Counted from the first letter of the stretch, positions 22,078-34,184 are shown. The stretch is DNA of 64,000 bases from Cladopsammia gracilis (GCA_022457155.1 JAJGOT010000412.1:115001-179000); one strand, 5' to 3'. Program-made: numbers and translations. The notes: a model not told the origin generated them from the sequence alone.

Positions 22078-22149
22078 GGTCCTGTCCGGGAGTCGAACCC
22101 GGGACCTCTCGCACCCGAAGCGAGAATCATACCACTAGACCAACAGGCC
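22078..22149 (-). tRNA. tRNA-Pro(CGG), one acceptor mismatch
   Basis: 72 nt with intact D, anticodon (CGG) and T arms and perfect box B. One change in the 3' acceptor strand (ACAGGAC instead of ACAGGCC) gives a single mismatch at the second pair. TTTT follows directly. Confidence 0.75.
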
Positions 22150-22179
22150 TAACACTTGTGTAAAGCACTTATATCAGTT

Positions 22180-23258
22180 AGATGAATTATTCAATCATTA
22201 GCAGAAATCCAAGACACTTTACTCCCGTGGTACGCGTGGCCAGTGGTTTCCTCAGGTACTACTGAGCATGCGTTTTAATCGCAGATTCGATAGGAATCGA
22301 GTTGATTACAAGATACTAAATTCTCTTTCTACCGTTTTAAGAAGCTGATTTGAAAGGCAGAAGAAAACATAAACACGGATATAAAGCTTTTCTGGTGGTG
22401 GAGAGACTTATTATTCCGCGAAGATGAAAGATATTAAGTGGAAAGAAATCAAATACGTATAAATGGTGTTTTTTAATTTTTCAATTTGGCGCTTGGGGCG
22501 CCTTTTTCAGAGGTGTACAACTCCCCTTTCAGAAATTTCTGGATCCGCCACACTGATAAAGCGGGGAAATGCTCGGCTGCTATGCTGAAATAAATATGGC
22601 ATAGAAATATCGATGGCAGCTTTTTGATGTAGAAAATGATGGAAATAAGTCGTTCTTCGCGTCCTACACGACATTCGCAAGCCCAAATTGATGTAAAGTA
22701 TATTCGTCAAAAAGTCGTTTTTTCGGTGATGATTTGCGGCAATCTTTTATCATCGAAGGCTTTTTTAATAAATTGTAAAATGAAGGGCATTTTGAGGGGT
22801 GGGCACAGATGGAAGCATGCAAAACATTAACAACTCAAAGCTTGGAAAGCAAGGTAAGTAAAACAGAGATTCCATGTTTGCTATTTTGGCCAAATAACAC
22901 TTACTTAAGCTTTGAGGCGGTAAAACTTTCTATATATGCAATGATATGCACCAACTAATCCGTCTTTACAGAAAGCGCTCATTAAACATTAAAAAAAGGC
23001 TGGGATTCCTAATTTCATATGAATTTAAATACTAACATTATTTTTTTCATCAGGGTTTCCATAACTTTAAATCTCTAATTTCATTTGTGTATTTTGTGTA
23101 TTTCGTAAACAAAACAAAAACCAATATTTTGTAAGTACAGGCGGGTAAACGAAAATACAGGTGGATTTTTGACAGACAATTTGAGAGAGGATTTAATAAA
23201 AAGAAGACGTTATTATAACATCGTATCGTATCGTATAAGAAGACGTTATTATAACATC
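22180..23258. repeat. tRNA array spacer, unit 2
   Basis: Second copy of the 1.05-kb spacer, the clearest evidence of tandem duplication. It ends in an extra CGTATCGTATCGTATAAG micro-duplication near 23219-23238 that repeats the TTATTATAACATCG junction before the next tRNA. Confidence 0.9.
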
Positions 23259-23322
23259 GGCCTGTTGGTATGATTCTCGCTTTGGGTGCGAGAGGTCCCG
23301 GGTTCGACTCCCGGACAGGCCC
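23259..23322 (+). pseudogene. tRNA-Pro(TGG) lacking 8 nt of the D loop
   Basis: Identical to the copy at 25095 in most positions but GGTCTAGTGGTATG is shortened to GGTATG, an 8-nt loss that removes part of the D arm and box A. The anticodon arm, T arm and acceptor are intact. Transcription by Pol III and folding are doubtful. Confidence 0.8.
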
Positions 23323-23935
23323 GATCTTATTTTTTTTTTCATTTCTCATTGTTTTGACTTTATTTCGTAGACTGAGAATAGAAAGACCTCATTTTGACCA
23401 TGTGATGACGTAAATCGTAGTAAATAAGAGTCCACACCACGGAAAACCGTTGCAAATTTGTTTTTTACAACAATATTTAGAAAAAAATACAAGGAAAAAT
23501 CGAAGTCTTGTTACAAAACGTGACAGCAAAGAAAGAGCAAGCGTTGTCTCTAACTTTCTCGCAATCTGATTGTTTTTTTTTTTTTAAGCGCGCGTGATGT
23601 TAGCGTCAGCACCGTTGTCTGGACTCTCATGATCATTAACCACTCACATCGACCAATCAGATTGCGAGTTTAGCGGCAATTGTGGTAAAATTGATTTTTG
23701 TTGCGTTTAACAGGTATGCCGAGATCTCGGCAAACCGGGCCAGCTCGGCTAACCGGGCCAGCCCGGCTCATATAATCGGGCCCTGAGAATAGAAAGAAAT
23801 TAAAAACATAACCACGCTAAAAAGACCTCATTAAGGAAACTTTGCCGGTTAGGAGTGGTATTCTGGGCAGAGAGAAAACGTAGGGGGATGTTACCGCTTT
23901 GCATTTTTTTGTTTAACTTCAAAAGATTGGCAAAA
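23323..23935. other. Inter-tRNA segment with MITE remnant
   Basis: This gap is about 400 bp longer than in the unit at 21860-22077. From about 23686 to 23783 it is the right end of the same GGGCCC MITE seen at 17603-18137, at the same target site (TGA at 23784). The left half of that MITE has been replaced by unrelated sequence (about 23390-23685). Confidence 0.7.
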
Positions 23936-24007
23936 GGGCCTGTCCGGGAGTCGAACCCGGGACCTCTCGCACCCGAAGCGAGAATCATACCACTAGACCA
24001 ACAGGCC
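23936..24007 (-). tRNA. tRNA-Pro(CGG), intact
   Basis: A 72-nt cloverleaf: acceptor GGCCTGT/ACAGGCC with discriminator C, A box in TGGTCTAGTGG, anticodon CGG, TCTCG/CGAGA anticodon stem, CCGGG/CCCGG T stem, box B GGTTCGACTCC. TTTT follows at once. It decodes CCG. This is the best CGG copy of the array. Confidence 0.93.
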
Positions 24008-24036
24008 TAACACTTGTGTGAAGCACTTGTATCAGT

Positions 24037-25094
24037 TAGATGAATTATTCAATCATTAGTAGAAATCCAAGGCACTTTACTCCCGTGGTACGCGTGGCCA
24101 GTGGTTTCCTCACGTAGTACTGAGCATGCGTTTTAATCGCAGATTCGATAGGAATCGAGTTGATTACAACTGGAAGATACTAAATTCTCTTTCTACCGTT
24201 TTAAGAAGCTGATTTGAAAGGTAGAAGAAAACATAAACACGGATATAAAGCTTTTCTGGTGGTGGAGAGACTTATTATTCCGCGAAGATGAAAGATATAA
24301 AGTGGAAAGAAATCAAATACGTATAAATGGTGTTTTTTAATTTTTTCAATTTGGCGCTTAGGGCGCCTTTTTCAGAGGTGTACAACCCCCCTTTCAGAAA
24401 TTTCTGGATTCGCCACACTGACAAAGTGTGGAAATGCTCGGCTGCTAAGCTGACGTAAATATGGCATAGAAATATCGATGAAAGTTTTTTGATGTAGAAA
24501 ATGATGGAAATGGGTCGTTCTTCGCGTCCTACACGACATTCGCAAGCCCAAATTGATGTTAAGTATATTCGTCAAAAAGCCCTTTTTTCGGTGATGATTT
24601 GCGGCAATCTTTTTTTATAAACGAAGGTTTTTTTAACGCAGTTAAATTGTAAAATGAAGGACATTTTGAGGGATCGGCGCAGATGGAAGCATGCAAAACA
24701 TTAATAACTCAAAGCTCGGAAAGGAAGATAAGTAAAACAGAGATTCCTTGTTTGCTATTTTGGCCAAATAACACTTACTTAAGCTTTGAGGCGGTAAAAC
24801 TTTCTATATGCAATGTATAGTATGCACCAACTAATCCGTCTTTACGGAAAGCGCTTATTAAACATTAAAAAAGGCTGGGATTCCTAATTTCATATGAATT
24901 TAAATACTAACATTATTTTTTTCATCAGGGTTTCCATAACTTTAAATCTCTAATTTCATTTGTGTATTTCGTAAACAAAACAAAAACCAATATTTTGTAA
25001 GTACAGGCTGGTGATTGAAAATACAGGTGGATTTTTGACAGGCAATTTGAGAGACGGTTTAATAAATATAAAAAGAAGGCGTTATTACAATATC
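24037..25094. repeat. tRNA array spacer, unit 3
   Basis: Third copy of the 1.05-kb spacer. It differs from the others by a few short indels, such as an extra CTGGA near 24170. Confidence 0.9.
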
Positions 25095-25166
25095 GGCCTG
25101 TTGGTCTAGTGGCATGATTCTCGCTTTGGGTGCGAGAGGTCCCGGGTTCGACTCCCGGACAGGCCC
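25095..25166 (+). tRNA. tRNA-Pro(TGG), intact
   Basis: 72 nt with all stems paired, anticodon TGG in CTTTGGGTG, A box and perfect box B. A TTTT lies about ten bases downstream. It converges on the minus-strand CGG copy 278 bp away and is the only intact TGG copy seen here. Confidence 0.93.
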
Positions 25167-25443
25167 AACCTTAATTTTCTTTTCCTTCCTCATTGTTTTG
25201 ACTTTAACAGAAATAAAATACACACTGCGGTGATTCTGTTAAGGTTGAAATGGCCGAAGAAAGAGTTTTTACGATTTGTTTTGACTTTCTTTGAATTCGT
25301 GGACTGAGAATAGAAAGAAATTAAAAAATAACCGCGCTAAAATGACCTCATTAAGGAAACTTTGTAGGCAGAAAGAAAACGTAGGAGGATGTTACCGCTT
25401 TATATTTCCATTTTTATTGTTTAACCTCAAAAGATTGGCGAAA

Positions 25444-25522
25444 GGGCCTGTCCGGGAATCGAACCCGGGACCTCTCGGCTCTCGCACCCGAAGCAAGAAT
25501 CATACCACTATACCAACAGGCC
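25444..25522 (-). pseudogene. tRNA-Pro(CGG)-like pseudogene
   Basis: 79 nt. Seven extra bases, apparently a duplication of part of the variable region, lie between the anticodon and T arms. Changes also hit the D loop (TATAGTGG) and the anticodon stem (TCTTG). Only three T residues follow. Confidence 0.75.
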
Positions 25523-25949
25523 TACATACCGTGTGTTCCAGGAGAAATATGGGATTAAAACAATCCCAGAACGTATTACCCTGAAAGCGAGATCTACTCA
25601 AATTAAGCAGACTATACTGCCTGAGAACAGTTTTCGCTTGCCACAACAGCAGGTGCTATGTAAATTATTCTTATGTTCATGGACTGGGAAACAAAGAGAA
25701 AATAATTCTACCCTGGATTGCAAGTTATATACATTACATTTAACAGCAAATAAAACTTAATAATAATTATTCTCGAATGATTCCAGTTATCACTTGATGG
25801 GACAAATGAAAATTGTGATGTAATGTAACAAAGAATGTTCTATTAGCATTAGCTGCGGTTACACGTTTCAACTTCTACCTAGGTAAACTCGAAAGAACAA
25901 TAGCCAGTGCACGCTTAATTGGAATTAACAATAGCCCTTGCACGCTTAA
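25523..25949. other. Unannotated spacer
   Basis: No gene or repeat structure recognised. Confidence 0.4.
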
Positions 25950-26142
25950 GGCCCCGTCCACACGTATCCGGATATTTTTGAATCCGCAACTTTTTTGTTG
26001 CGGATTGGCCTTCCGTCCACACGCATCCGGCGAATTCGGGCAAATACGATTCGAATACGCTACGTGTGGACGCGAATATTTTCTAATCCGTAACAAAAAA
26101 AGTTGCGGATTCAAAAATATCCGGATACGTGTGGACGGGGCC
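25950..26142. mobile_element. Harbinger-type MITE, 193 bp
   Basis: Inverted ends of about 47 bp begin GGCCCCGTCCACACGTATCC. The element is flanked by TAA on both sides (25947-25949 and 26143-26145). A 3-bp TAA duplication with GGC-starting ends fits the PIF/Harbinger group. Non-coding. Confidence 0.85.
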
Positions 26143-26145
26143 TAA

Positions 26146-26520
26146 GGCTGGTTCTCATATAATCGTCCCGGTCGTCCGAGTCGTTTCAAAAGTTTTTTTG
26201 CAAACGACTCAGACGATCGGGACGACTCAAGTGATTTGGGTTCTCATATGATCGTCCCAGTCGTCTCGAACGTCAATAGCGCAGTCGTAAACTGCGTTCG
26301 ACAACATGTTTTGGGCAATAATACTGCATTCTGGAGTAGATTTGGGTCGCTTCGATCGCCTCAGTCGTCCCGGTCGCCTGAGATGTAGTTCTCATATGAT
26401 CGTCCCCGATTATTCTCGATCGTCCCAGTCGTCCGGATAGAACACAGTTCTATCCAAGCGACCGCGATCGTCCCAGTCGTCCGGGTCGTTTGCGATCGTC
26501 TCCTCCGCTGAGGCTTCGGT
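26146..26520. repeat. GATCGTCCCAGTCGTC-rich block
   Basis: At least six imperfect copies of ATCGTCCCAGTCGTCC in both orientations, with a phrase GGTTCTCATATGATCG recurring three times. It looks like nested copies of a short inverted-repeat element. Confidence 0.7.
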
Positions 26521-26785
26521 GTGGGGAGAAGCCTAAGTACTTGGTGTATCCCTGATCATAATGTATGGTACTTCGTGTATCCCTTATTGTAATGTATTTA
26601 GATATATTGCAGCGTAATTTAGGGTCGGATTACAGTATCTAGGGTTGAAGCACTGATTTTAGTAGTTAGGTTTAAGCACTGATTCCAGTATTTCCAGTGT
26701 ATCGAAAGGGTTAGTTCTTATATATGGTCTGGGCTAGCAGTATATTATCTTATATCCCTTAAAAATTACAGATTCCGGCAGCTAG

Positions 26786-26854
26786 TCCTCGGTAGTGTAG
26801 TGGATAGTGTGCATGGAGCAGATCATGCCGCCCGGGTTCGATTCCCTATTCTGC
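26786..26854 (+). pseudogene. tRNA-like head of a SINE
   Basis: TCCTCGGTAGTGTAGTGGAT resembles the 5' end of tRNA-Asp with box A, and GGGTTCGATTCC is a good box B. The anticodon stem GCATG/CATGC pairs, but the loop is 8 nt and the acceptor ends do not pair, so it is not a functional tRNA. A tRNA-derived SINE is the likely origin. Confidence 0.6.
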
Positions 26855-26859
26855 TGTTT

Positions 26860-27490
26860 TTATCTTCTTTTTCTACTGAAATAAAAACTAAGTGTTTGAA
26901 TACAAAATAATAAGGGATACACCAAGTACATATCAGGAGAAGGGAGAATCCGCTGAGCGAAGTAAGTGCAGGCGCAAAAACGGAGAGTCTTTTGCGCCGT
27001 GCAACCAACTTGCCCAGCGGATTGTCCCCACACCGAAAACCCCTATAAGGAGTTATATAAGGAGCTTCTGCGCAGGAGAGAGGCAATATGATTGGTTAGC
27101 AGAACGGTCCATGGATCGTTCAGTTTTCATCCGGGCCACTTTGCGAAAGTCAACCTACCCAAATGAAAATAATAAACGGTCTGCAATGAAAAAATTTATT
27201 TACAAAGTCAAATAATTCAATTCACTTATTGGCAAAAGACGGCCAAACAAGGTTTTTCTTTTAATTTTATCAACGAAAACATTATTAGTTAATCAGAAAG
27301 TTCCAATTTAATTTTAGATGAAAACAGGAACTCCTGTATAAAAATTTGTTATTTAAAATAAAACAAAACTTAAATATACTTTCCGTCTGAGTACCTAGAT
27401 TAAAGTAAGTGTCACAGAGACAAATAATTTTTCCGATTCATTTTGAAGTATTTTTGCACAGTGACCCACTTTAGCGAAGCGTAATGAACG
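26860..27490. other. Unannotated spacer
   Basis: No gene is supported; short frames on both strands overlap each other. Confidence 0.4.
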
Positions 27491-27689
27491 AATGACCCTT
27501 ATCGTAGATGAGTGCGCCACGCCAACATATCAGCGGTTTCTCGCTTTCTTGACCTTATAGTCTCGTTTTGATGTTTACGAGAACCTCTGACGATGATGAG
27601 CGTAAACATCAAAACGAGACTATAGGGTCAGGAAAGCGAGAAACCGCTGATATGTTGGCGTGGCTTACTCATCTACGATAAGGGTCATT
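27491..27689. repeat. Near-perfect hairpin, 89-bp arms
   Basis: Left arm 27491-27579 and right arm 27601-27689 are complementary except for a few bases, with a 21-base loop. Arms start AATGACCCTTATCGTAG. No flanking duplication is clear. Probably a foldback MITE. Confidence 0.9.
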
Positions 27690-29060
27690 ATAGAAATGCA
27701 GTAGAAATATGCAAATTTTCACTCGGTCGATCGGCTGTTATATGGCTTACCCACAGGGGCATCAAATCCTTGGAAGGAGGGGAGGGTTGGGAGTTGGACG
27801 CAGGGTGACACAATGGTTAGCCTACGTAGCTGGTGGTATTGTCTCCGCCCGATGGCAAAAGTGTCTCGTCATGCACTTCCGTCTAGGATATTAAACCTCA
27901 AATGTCAACGTTAACTGAAGCAAAATGCCGTGAGTGGCACGGATCAAATGTTCTCCACTCCACCATAAAGAAGAGATATACCCCCTTGGAAGAACTCTAT
28001 TTATTCTTAGTGACTCGGATTTATTGGCATTTTTCTACAAGATAACGCGAAAAGCGATGTTTCTAGCACGCTGACTGGTAAGAACTGAAATTTAACGTTT
28101 TTATATAAAGCCATCATCGCCTGGATTTTAAGGTGGCTCCAAGTAGTTTTTTTTTTGGGTCACACTTCCCTTTGAATGCGTGAAAATTAGTTTTATTTAC
28201 ATGTAAATGAAAACTAATTTTCATATGAATGGTTGTGCACCATGCCTCGCTTTGATAACGAGACAAAAAGCAACTCGGAAATGGCCTATTGTATAAATGG
28301 GTACCGACGAATAATATTATAGATTAAAATAGAACCAAACAAAATGTTGGAGCTATCCATAAGGAGCATCCCTGTCAAAGGCCTGTCAAAACCGATGTTA
28401 GTCAAGAAAGAAGAAAGATTCCGAATACCATCAAACATTACTGAGAAGAACTCAAGAGCTTCAAACACTAAGGTGGCTCCAAGTAGTTTTTTTGGGTCAC
28501 ACTTCCCTTTTTGAATACGCTTATACATAATCTTACTTTAGCTCAATAAATCTGAATTTGATAACAGATGTTAGGCTTGGATGAAAGTCTTGGATGATGC
28601 TCTTATTATGGTAATCAGCGTTTCCATAGCAACGGTAAACAAATATGGCGAAAAACAGTTTTTCCAAAATATCCGTTTCGATTTTGAGGCTACCCGCGAC
28701 AAGCGAATAAATGCGCTATAATCTACACAGTGTAGCACACTAAATGGGAAAATTTCAAACGAATTAAACTGTTCGTTTTTGAATAATTCGCTAAAACATT
28801 TTACTGAGGTTACTGCAGTGTCAATCCTCCAAAATTCGACTCGGTTACCCTTGCGTGACTATTAACATGCAAAAACGACAGCCCGCCTAGAATTTAGGTG
28901 ACAATGCCACTACAGCAAAAGGTCGTCAGAGAAATGAGGAGGACGGACAGTTAAGCACTGATAACTCTTCAACGCCCAAGTATTATTACCTATTAAAATA
29001 AGTAGCCTTTGTTTTTAGCGGAGCACTTGCCAGGCCGAAGGCCTGGCTGCGCAGCCCCAT
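27690..29060. other. Repeat-derived spacer
   Basis: Contains two direct copies of AAGGTGGCTCCAAGTAG followed by TTGGGTCACACTTCCC (about 28130 and 28470). The open frame at 28286-28528 on the minus strand runs from one copy into unique sequence and has no recognisable domain. Nothing else is supported. Confidence 0.5.
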
Positions 29061-29220
29061 ACTCATAGAACCTACGCCCGTCATTTTTCATGGTCATGGC
29101 TAGCGGAATGTTTCGCGGGCGCGCGTGTGCCCTCCGCCGTCGCTCCGTCGCGCAGGACTAGCTCGCGGGCGCGTATGACGTTGCAAAACATGCGCGTACG
29201 ACGTCATGTAGAAACCAAAG
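29061..29220. other. GC-rich block ahead of a LINE
   Basis: A local GC-rich patch with CGCGGGCGCG repeats and GACGT motifs, followed by the LINE at 29.7 kb. It could be that element's promoter or leader, but this is inference from position. Confidence 0.3.
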
Positions 29221-29679
29221 CGAGGCTTTGTTTTTTGCGCGGTTACACGGCCGAATGTCACGTCAGCTGGGAAAACACTTTGATTGTTTGCTGTGTTTAC
29301 TGAGCGGAGAAACGGTTGAAATTAAAGTCGTTTATATTTTCCTGCATTTTTTCGCGGTTTGCTACTCAAGACAGGGATACTCAGAAGCCGCTTTAGTGGA
29401 AAAAGAAGAGCTTCCTGGGATAAAATCTTGCTTCGGGGAACGTCATACATTTTTCAATGCGGGGAGATGTTTGATTTTATTGCGGAATCCAGCCACAGGA
29501 GCGGACGTTATGAATATGACGGCGAACAACCTTTGCCGAAGAGGAGAATTTACACTGGACATCGGACAAACAAACATAAGCAGAAAAGCAAGTAACGTCT
29601 AAATGTGATTTGAAAAAAGTGTTTAGTGTTAAATATGTTAATTTTACCAGAAGAATTTTCTGCAAGTTTTTGCATTCAG

Positions 29680-32050
29680 AGCTAAATTTACAACTTTGAA
29701 TATCCGTGGTTTTGGCAATGAAGCGAAACAACGCTCTGTTTTTGATTTTGCGAAAAATTCCCGTTCTGATTTTATTTGTTTACAAGAACCGTTAGCGACA
29801 AGACAAAATGCGATAAATTCTCTGACAGCTAAATGAAATGGCGCGGTAAAAGTTTCTGGTCGCCCGCTCTTGGTAAGCAAGGCGGCGTTGCATTCTTGTC
29901 GCTGAAAATACTGATTTCAAATGTTTACAATGGAAAAAAGATTCTTCTGGTAGAATTGTTAGTGTTTTAACTGAACTCGACGACACGAAAATTAATTTGG
30001 TTTTATACTTATGCACCCACGAATCCAGGTGAACGTACTTTTATGACACAATTCATGAATATTTTTTCCGAACTCTTTTAAAATTATTGCTGGCGATTTT
30101 AACTGCATTGAAAACGTTTCTGATAAGTTTGGAGGAAATCCTACAATTTCCATGGATTTGAAAGATCTGCACAGTGTTCTCTGGCGCAAAAAAACACGGC
30201 CGACTGAAAAATACAATGCACATGGTAATAATGCAGATAAAACTATCGGTACACGTTTGGATAATTTTTTTATTGCTCAGGACTTGTATGATTCCTTTTT
30301 AAAATGTGAAATTTTGCCTTGTGTTTTTTCCGATCATGATTCTGTTGATTTAAGCCTCAATTTGCATAATGCATTTTCCCGTGGACCAAGACTTTGGAGG
30401 CTAAATTTAGAATTTGATATTTGCGATATGATCTCAGAAATTATTAAGAAACATGCATTGTACTGGAAAGCATTTACTTCCATTCAAGCTTTGTGGGATT
30501 TTCTTAAAGAATCTATAAAATTAGTTGCTATAGATTTTGGTCGAAGTAAACAACGCATATTAAGTTAAATCGCGATATTAAAAGGCCACGCAACTATGAA
30601 TTCTTTGATCGAAGCTAAACGGGCTCTTATTGAAGGAGATAGCTCAGCGAAAACCACCATAGAAACGCTTGAAAGAGAAATTCGGGCCATTAATTTATCC
30701 CAAATGAGAGGAAGCCAAATTCGTAGCAGAGTCAAAAACCTACCAAATTCACGTGCTCAGAAAAATACTGTTCAATCTATTTATAACTCCGCCGGTGTTG
30801 AAGTCCTTTCACAAGACTCCGGCCCATTTCGATTTTTACCGTAATTTGTACTTGCAAGAACCTGTTATTTTAACAGTCCAAACCGAATTTTTGAACAAAC
30901 TTGTAAACAGATTAAGTGAGAGCGAAATTTTATCCTGCGAAGGATTTTTATCTTTGGCTGAAATTACCCACGCAATGCGTGGACTTTCTTCAGGGAAAAC
31001 CCCCGGTTCAGACGGATTACCTCAAGAATTTTTCGCTAAATTCTGGGATCTTTCAGGCCCTATTCTGTTCGAAATTATAAATTTAGTTTGGAAAATAATT
31101 CTCTCAGTGATTCAATGCAAGGAAGCGTGACTAGATTACTTTACAAGAAAGATGATAAGAAAAACCTCAAAAATTGGTGGCCCGGCCATTTTGCTACTCA
31201 ATGTTGATTACAAAATTTGTTCAAAAGCTCTTACAAACAGACTTTTAAAAGTGTTACCTTCGATTATTTCAAGAAGATCAAACTTGTTCCGTCCCAGGTA
31301 GGACGATTTTTGAGAATTTATTTCTCTTGCGTGACACTCTAGATTATATAAATATTACCAATGAAACTGGTATCTTGCTGAATATTGATCAAGAGAAAGC
31401 CTTTGACAATTGACAGGGTAGAAAAACATTGGAAAACTTTTTACCAATGTTTTAAGTCGTTTTGGATTTGGCCCTAATTTCCAGCAGTGGATTTCTACAT
31501 TATACTGTCAAGCAAATATGAAAATTATAGTTAATGTTTTTTTGACCAAAGAAATTCCACTCGAGTGGGGGGGGGGGGGGGGGGGGGGGGGTGAGGCAGG
31601 GAGATCCCCGGTCTCCACTTTTGTACATTTTATGTGCAGAAGTTTTGGCGACCAGTATAAGAAAGGATGATACTATTGAAGGTTTTCTCATTCCAGAAGC
31701 CTGAGGAAAGCGTTTTAAAATTCGCCAATAAGCGGATGACTCCACATGTTTTGTAAAGGACATTTTTTTCTTTAGACAAATTGTTTACCTTTATACTTCA
31801 CAAATACGAGACAGGTACAGGGACTAAATTAAACGTGGCAAAGAGTACAGAAGCCATGAGGTTAGGAGCTTGGTGCTCATGTCCGGACACTCCTTATGGC
31901 CTCCTTACCACGCCTTTCCAAGCTAGATTAAAATTTGAACCTGTGAAAGGTTGTGGGGTGTTTTCACTACTCATTACTAGGTTTTTAGTTAATGTTAAGA
32001 CTATTTTCTTTTTCATTAAGACCATACTTTATGGTATATGGGTTTTTTGA
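29680..32050 (+). pseudogene. Decayed L1/Tx1-type LINE, endonuclease to reverse transcriptase
   Basis: Pieces of one ORF2 appear in order in shifting frames. Near 29680-29790: TTLNIRGFG and DFICLQEP, the start of the APE endonuclease. Near 30090: AGDFNCIENVSDKFGG. At 30152-30568: RLDNFFIA and SDHDSVDLSL, the endonuclease end. At 30753-31130: GLSSGKTPGSDGLPQEFF, the opening of the reverse transcriptase. Near 31600: GDPxSPxL-type motif, then ADDSTCF near 31735, the catalytic motif, next to a stop. A run of about 24 G interrupts the RT near 31567-31591. Stops and frame breaks throughout show the copy is dead. It belongs with the remnant at 540-2440 and keeps more of its 5' half. Confidence 0.8.
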
Positions 32051-32138
32051 AATAAAGCAACTTTTCACAGTGGCACTGAGAACTCTCGGGACACTGTAAG
32101 GGACATAAGGAATGACATCACAACACAGTTGGAAATTG

Positions 32139-32582
32139 CCCGGGGGGGGGGTACTTTGCAAATTTTTGGGCGGGGGTGTGCCGCTGGGACTCTGAGACCC
32201 TTAACCTATACTAGACCATTTTAGCTGCATTTTGCAACCCTATTCTAGAATAAACACCGAAAAATCCTACCCTATCCTAGACCTTTTCTAGACTCACCAT
32301 TTTGCAGAAACCTGTTCACTATCACAGTCTAAAATACCAGGGGTCAGTAAAAATATCCTACAGCACACCTTACCGATTTTTCCATTTGCCAGTAAACCTC
32401 GTCTAGACTAAATTCTTCATGCAACTGATCAGTTTCGTGGAAAATGATACCCTATTCTAGACCAAAAATTTCTGATTACTATACCCAATGCCAGACTAAA
32501 CTGCTTGAAAACCATACCCTTGACAGCGGCACATACCTATATAGCTCATATATGGGAGTACCCCCCCCCCCCCCCCCCGGCC
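32139..32582. mobile_element. MITE-like element with G-run/C-run ends
   Basis: Begins CCCGGGGGGGGGGTACT and ends AGTACCCCCCCC running into CCGG, giving an inverted-repeat pair. AAATTG flanks both sides (32133-32138 and 32583-32588). The interior is AT-rich with recurring CTAGAC and TATTCTAGA motifs and no coding frame. Confidence 0.6.
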
Positions 32583-32589
32583 AAATTGA

Positions 32590-33255
32590 TTTCTCCCGAA
32601 TGACCAAACAGAAATTTTCTGCTTTGTGGTGAACTTTATAAATAATCCCTTATGGACTAGACTTTCAAGTGACTCATGTAAACCGGAACTGACCTTGCAT
32701 TATTGTAACCGGAAATGACTAGCTTAAACGCAGGATGCCTTGTAACCAGAAATGACTAGCCTCTCAGGATAATATTGTAAACTTTAGGGATTTGTTATTG
32801 GTGAATAAAACATTTTAAAAGAAAAAAAACACTTTTGTTGTGTTTAGCGGAGAAAACGGTTTGCAAAATCGTTTTTCCCTGCTTTTTTTTGCGGTTTGCT
32901 ACTCAAGAGAGGTTTCACATTTCTGAAACAGTGAGCTTTTGTGGAATTTGTGCAGTCGAAATGCACTGTGCAGACGGTCGCGTAATAAGCTTACTGTTTT
33001 TGAGAATTGCTAAAATTGAAAAATAGCCTGGTCGTCAATCTTAATTCTAATTATTCTTGTGCTTCCGACCTTTCACCTAGTTAAGCTTATCATCATCGTT
33101 TCTGTTCAGAGAGCTCCGCTGTTAGGCTAAGCCTATCTATATATATTACTGACTGATTGGCATTCTTCTCATAAAAATTATCTGTCATAATAATATTGAA
33201 CGATTATCCCTTTGGTAGTAATCTGCAGGAAAGCAAGAGTAGGAATCCTACAAGA
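32590..33255. other. Repeat-derived spacer
   Basis: About 32850-33030 resembles, in part, 29290-29375 (GCGGTTTGCTACTCAAGA) and, inverted, 44797-44860 (GCTAAAATTGAAAAATAGCC), so this is interspersed repeat sequence. No gene. Confidence 0.5.
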
Positions 33256-33259
33256 TTAA

Positions 33260-34180
33260 CCCTATTCAGACTGGGGGGGGCTTTTCGAACCCCCCCCCCC
33301 CCTTCCAGTAAAATTGTGATAACTCTTACAACGAAATAGCTATGAGGCTGAAATTTTCTGACTTTTCCTAGAATTTATCTAGGGACATTTTGGTATCCAT
33401 AACATGTCAGTGTGATTAACCATGTTGCTATGGCAACCGGTTATTGACACATAGGTTTTCAAAATTTTAAAATATGGTGAATTTTTTATTTTAAGATCTT
33501 GTTCTTTGAGTTATAGTCCATTTTCTTGTTAGAATAGTTTTTTCTTGGGACTAGTTCTTGAAAGACATCGAAAATTTTTAACATCAAATATTTGGGGGGG
33601 AGGGGTAGGTAAATTTTTGCTCTCTTTTACTTATAGACAAACATTTTGTACTATTTATTAAATAACGCTTCTAAGTTCATTGTTTGGATAATAAACATTA
33701 GTTTGATACGTGTTTTATACATTCTAATCCTTTTCTCTTTTAGATATTTTTTAAATTTTAATTTAAACAAAAAAAAAAGGAAATCCAAGATGGCGGATCC
33801 AAGATGGCGGACAATAATTGCAAAAAATTATAGTTTTATCGCCTTTTTTTGCTTTTTCTCGCTTTACAAGTGTGTCCTTGTTTGTATCTATTATGTTTTA
33901 ATATTAAAGAGATGATTTTACAGTTATATTTGATATTTCAAGTATCTGGATGGAAAAATATCAAAGAAACGTCGGAAAAACAAAAATGACGTCATTGTGA
34001 CGTCATAATTGGGTGTGGCAGGTCAAAACTGGGTGTGAGGTTTCCTTGTATGGAGGTGAACATTGCGTGAAAATTTCATGGTCCTAGCCTTACTGGTTCC
34101 AGAGATATAAAGGGGGGGTCCGAGGAGCTCCCCCCCCCCCCCAGTCACAGATTGCCTAAAAAAGCCCAGTCTGAATAGGG
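33260..34180. mobile_element. piggyBac-type non-autonomous element, 921 bp
   Basis: Flanked by TTAA on both sides (33256-33259 and 34181-34184). Inverted ends are CCCTATTCAGACTGGG and its complement. TTAA duplication with CCC-starting ends is the mark of piggyBac elements. Inside each end lies a C/G run. No transposase domain; the 33646-33915 frame is low-complexity hydrophobic sequence. Confidence 0.85.
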
Positions 34181-34184
34181 TTAA

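Noticed and set aside
26786..26854. Functional tRNA
   Set aside because: Acceptor ends do not pair and the anticodon loop has 8 nt; SINE origin fits better.
28286..28528. 80-codon minus frame
   Set aside because: It begins inside a direct repeat and has no recognisable domain or splice context.
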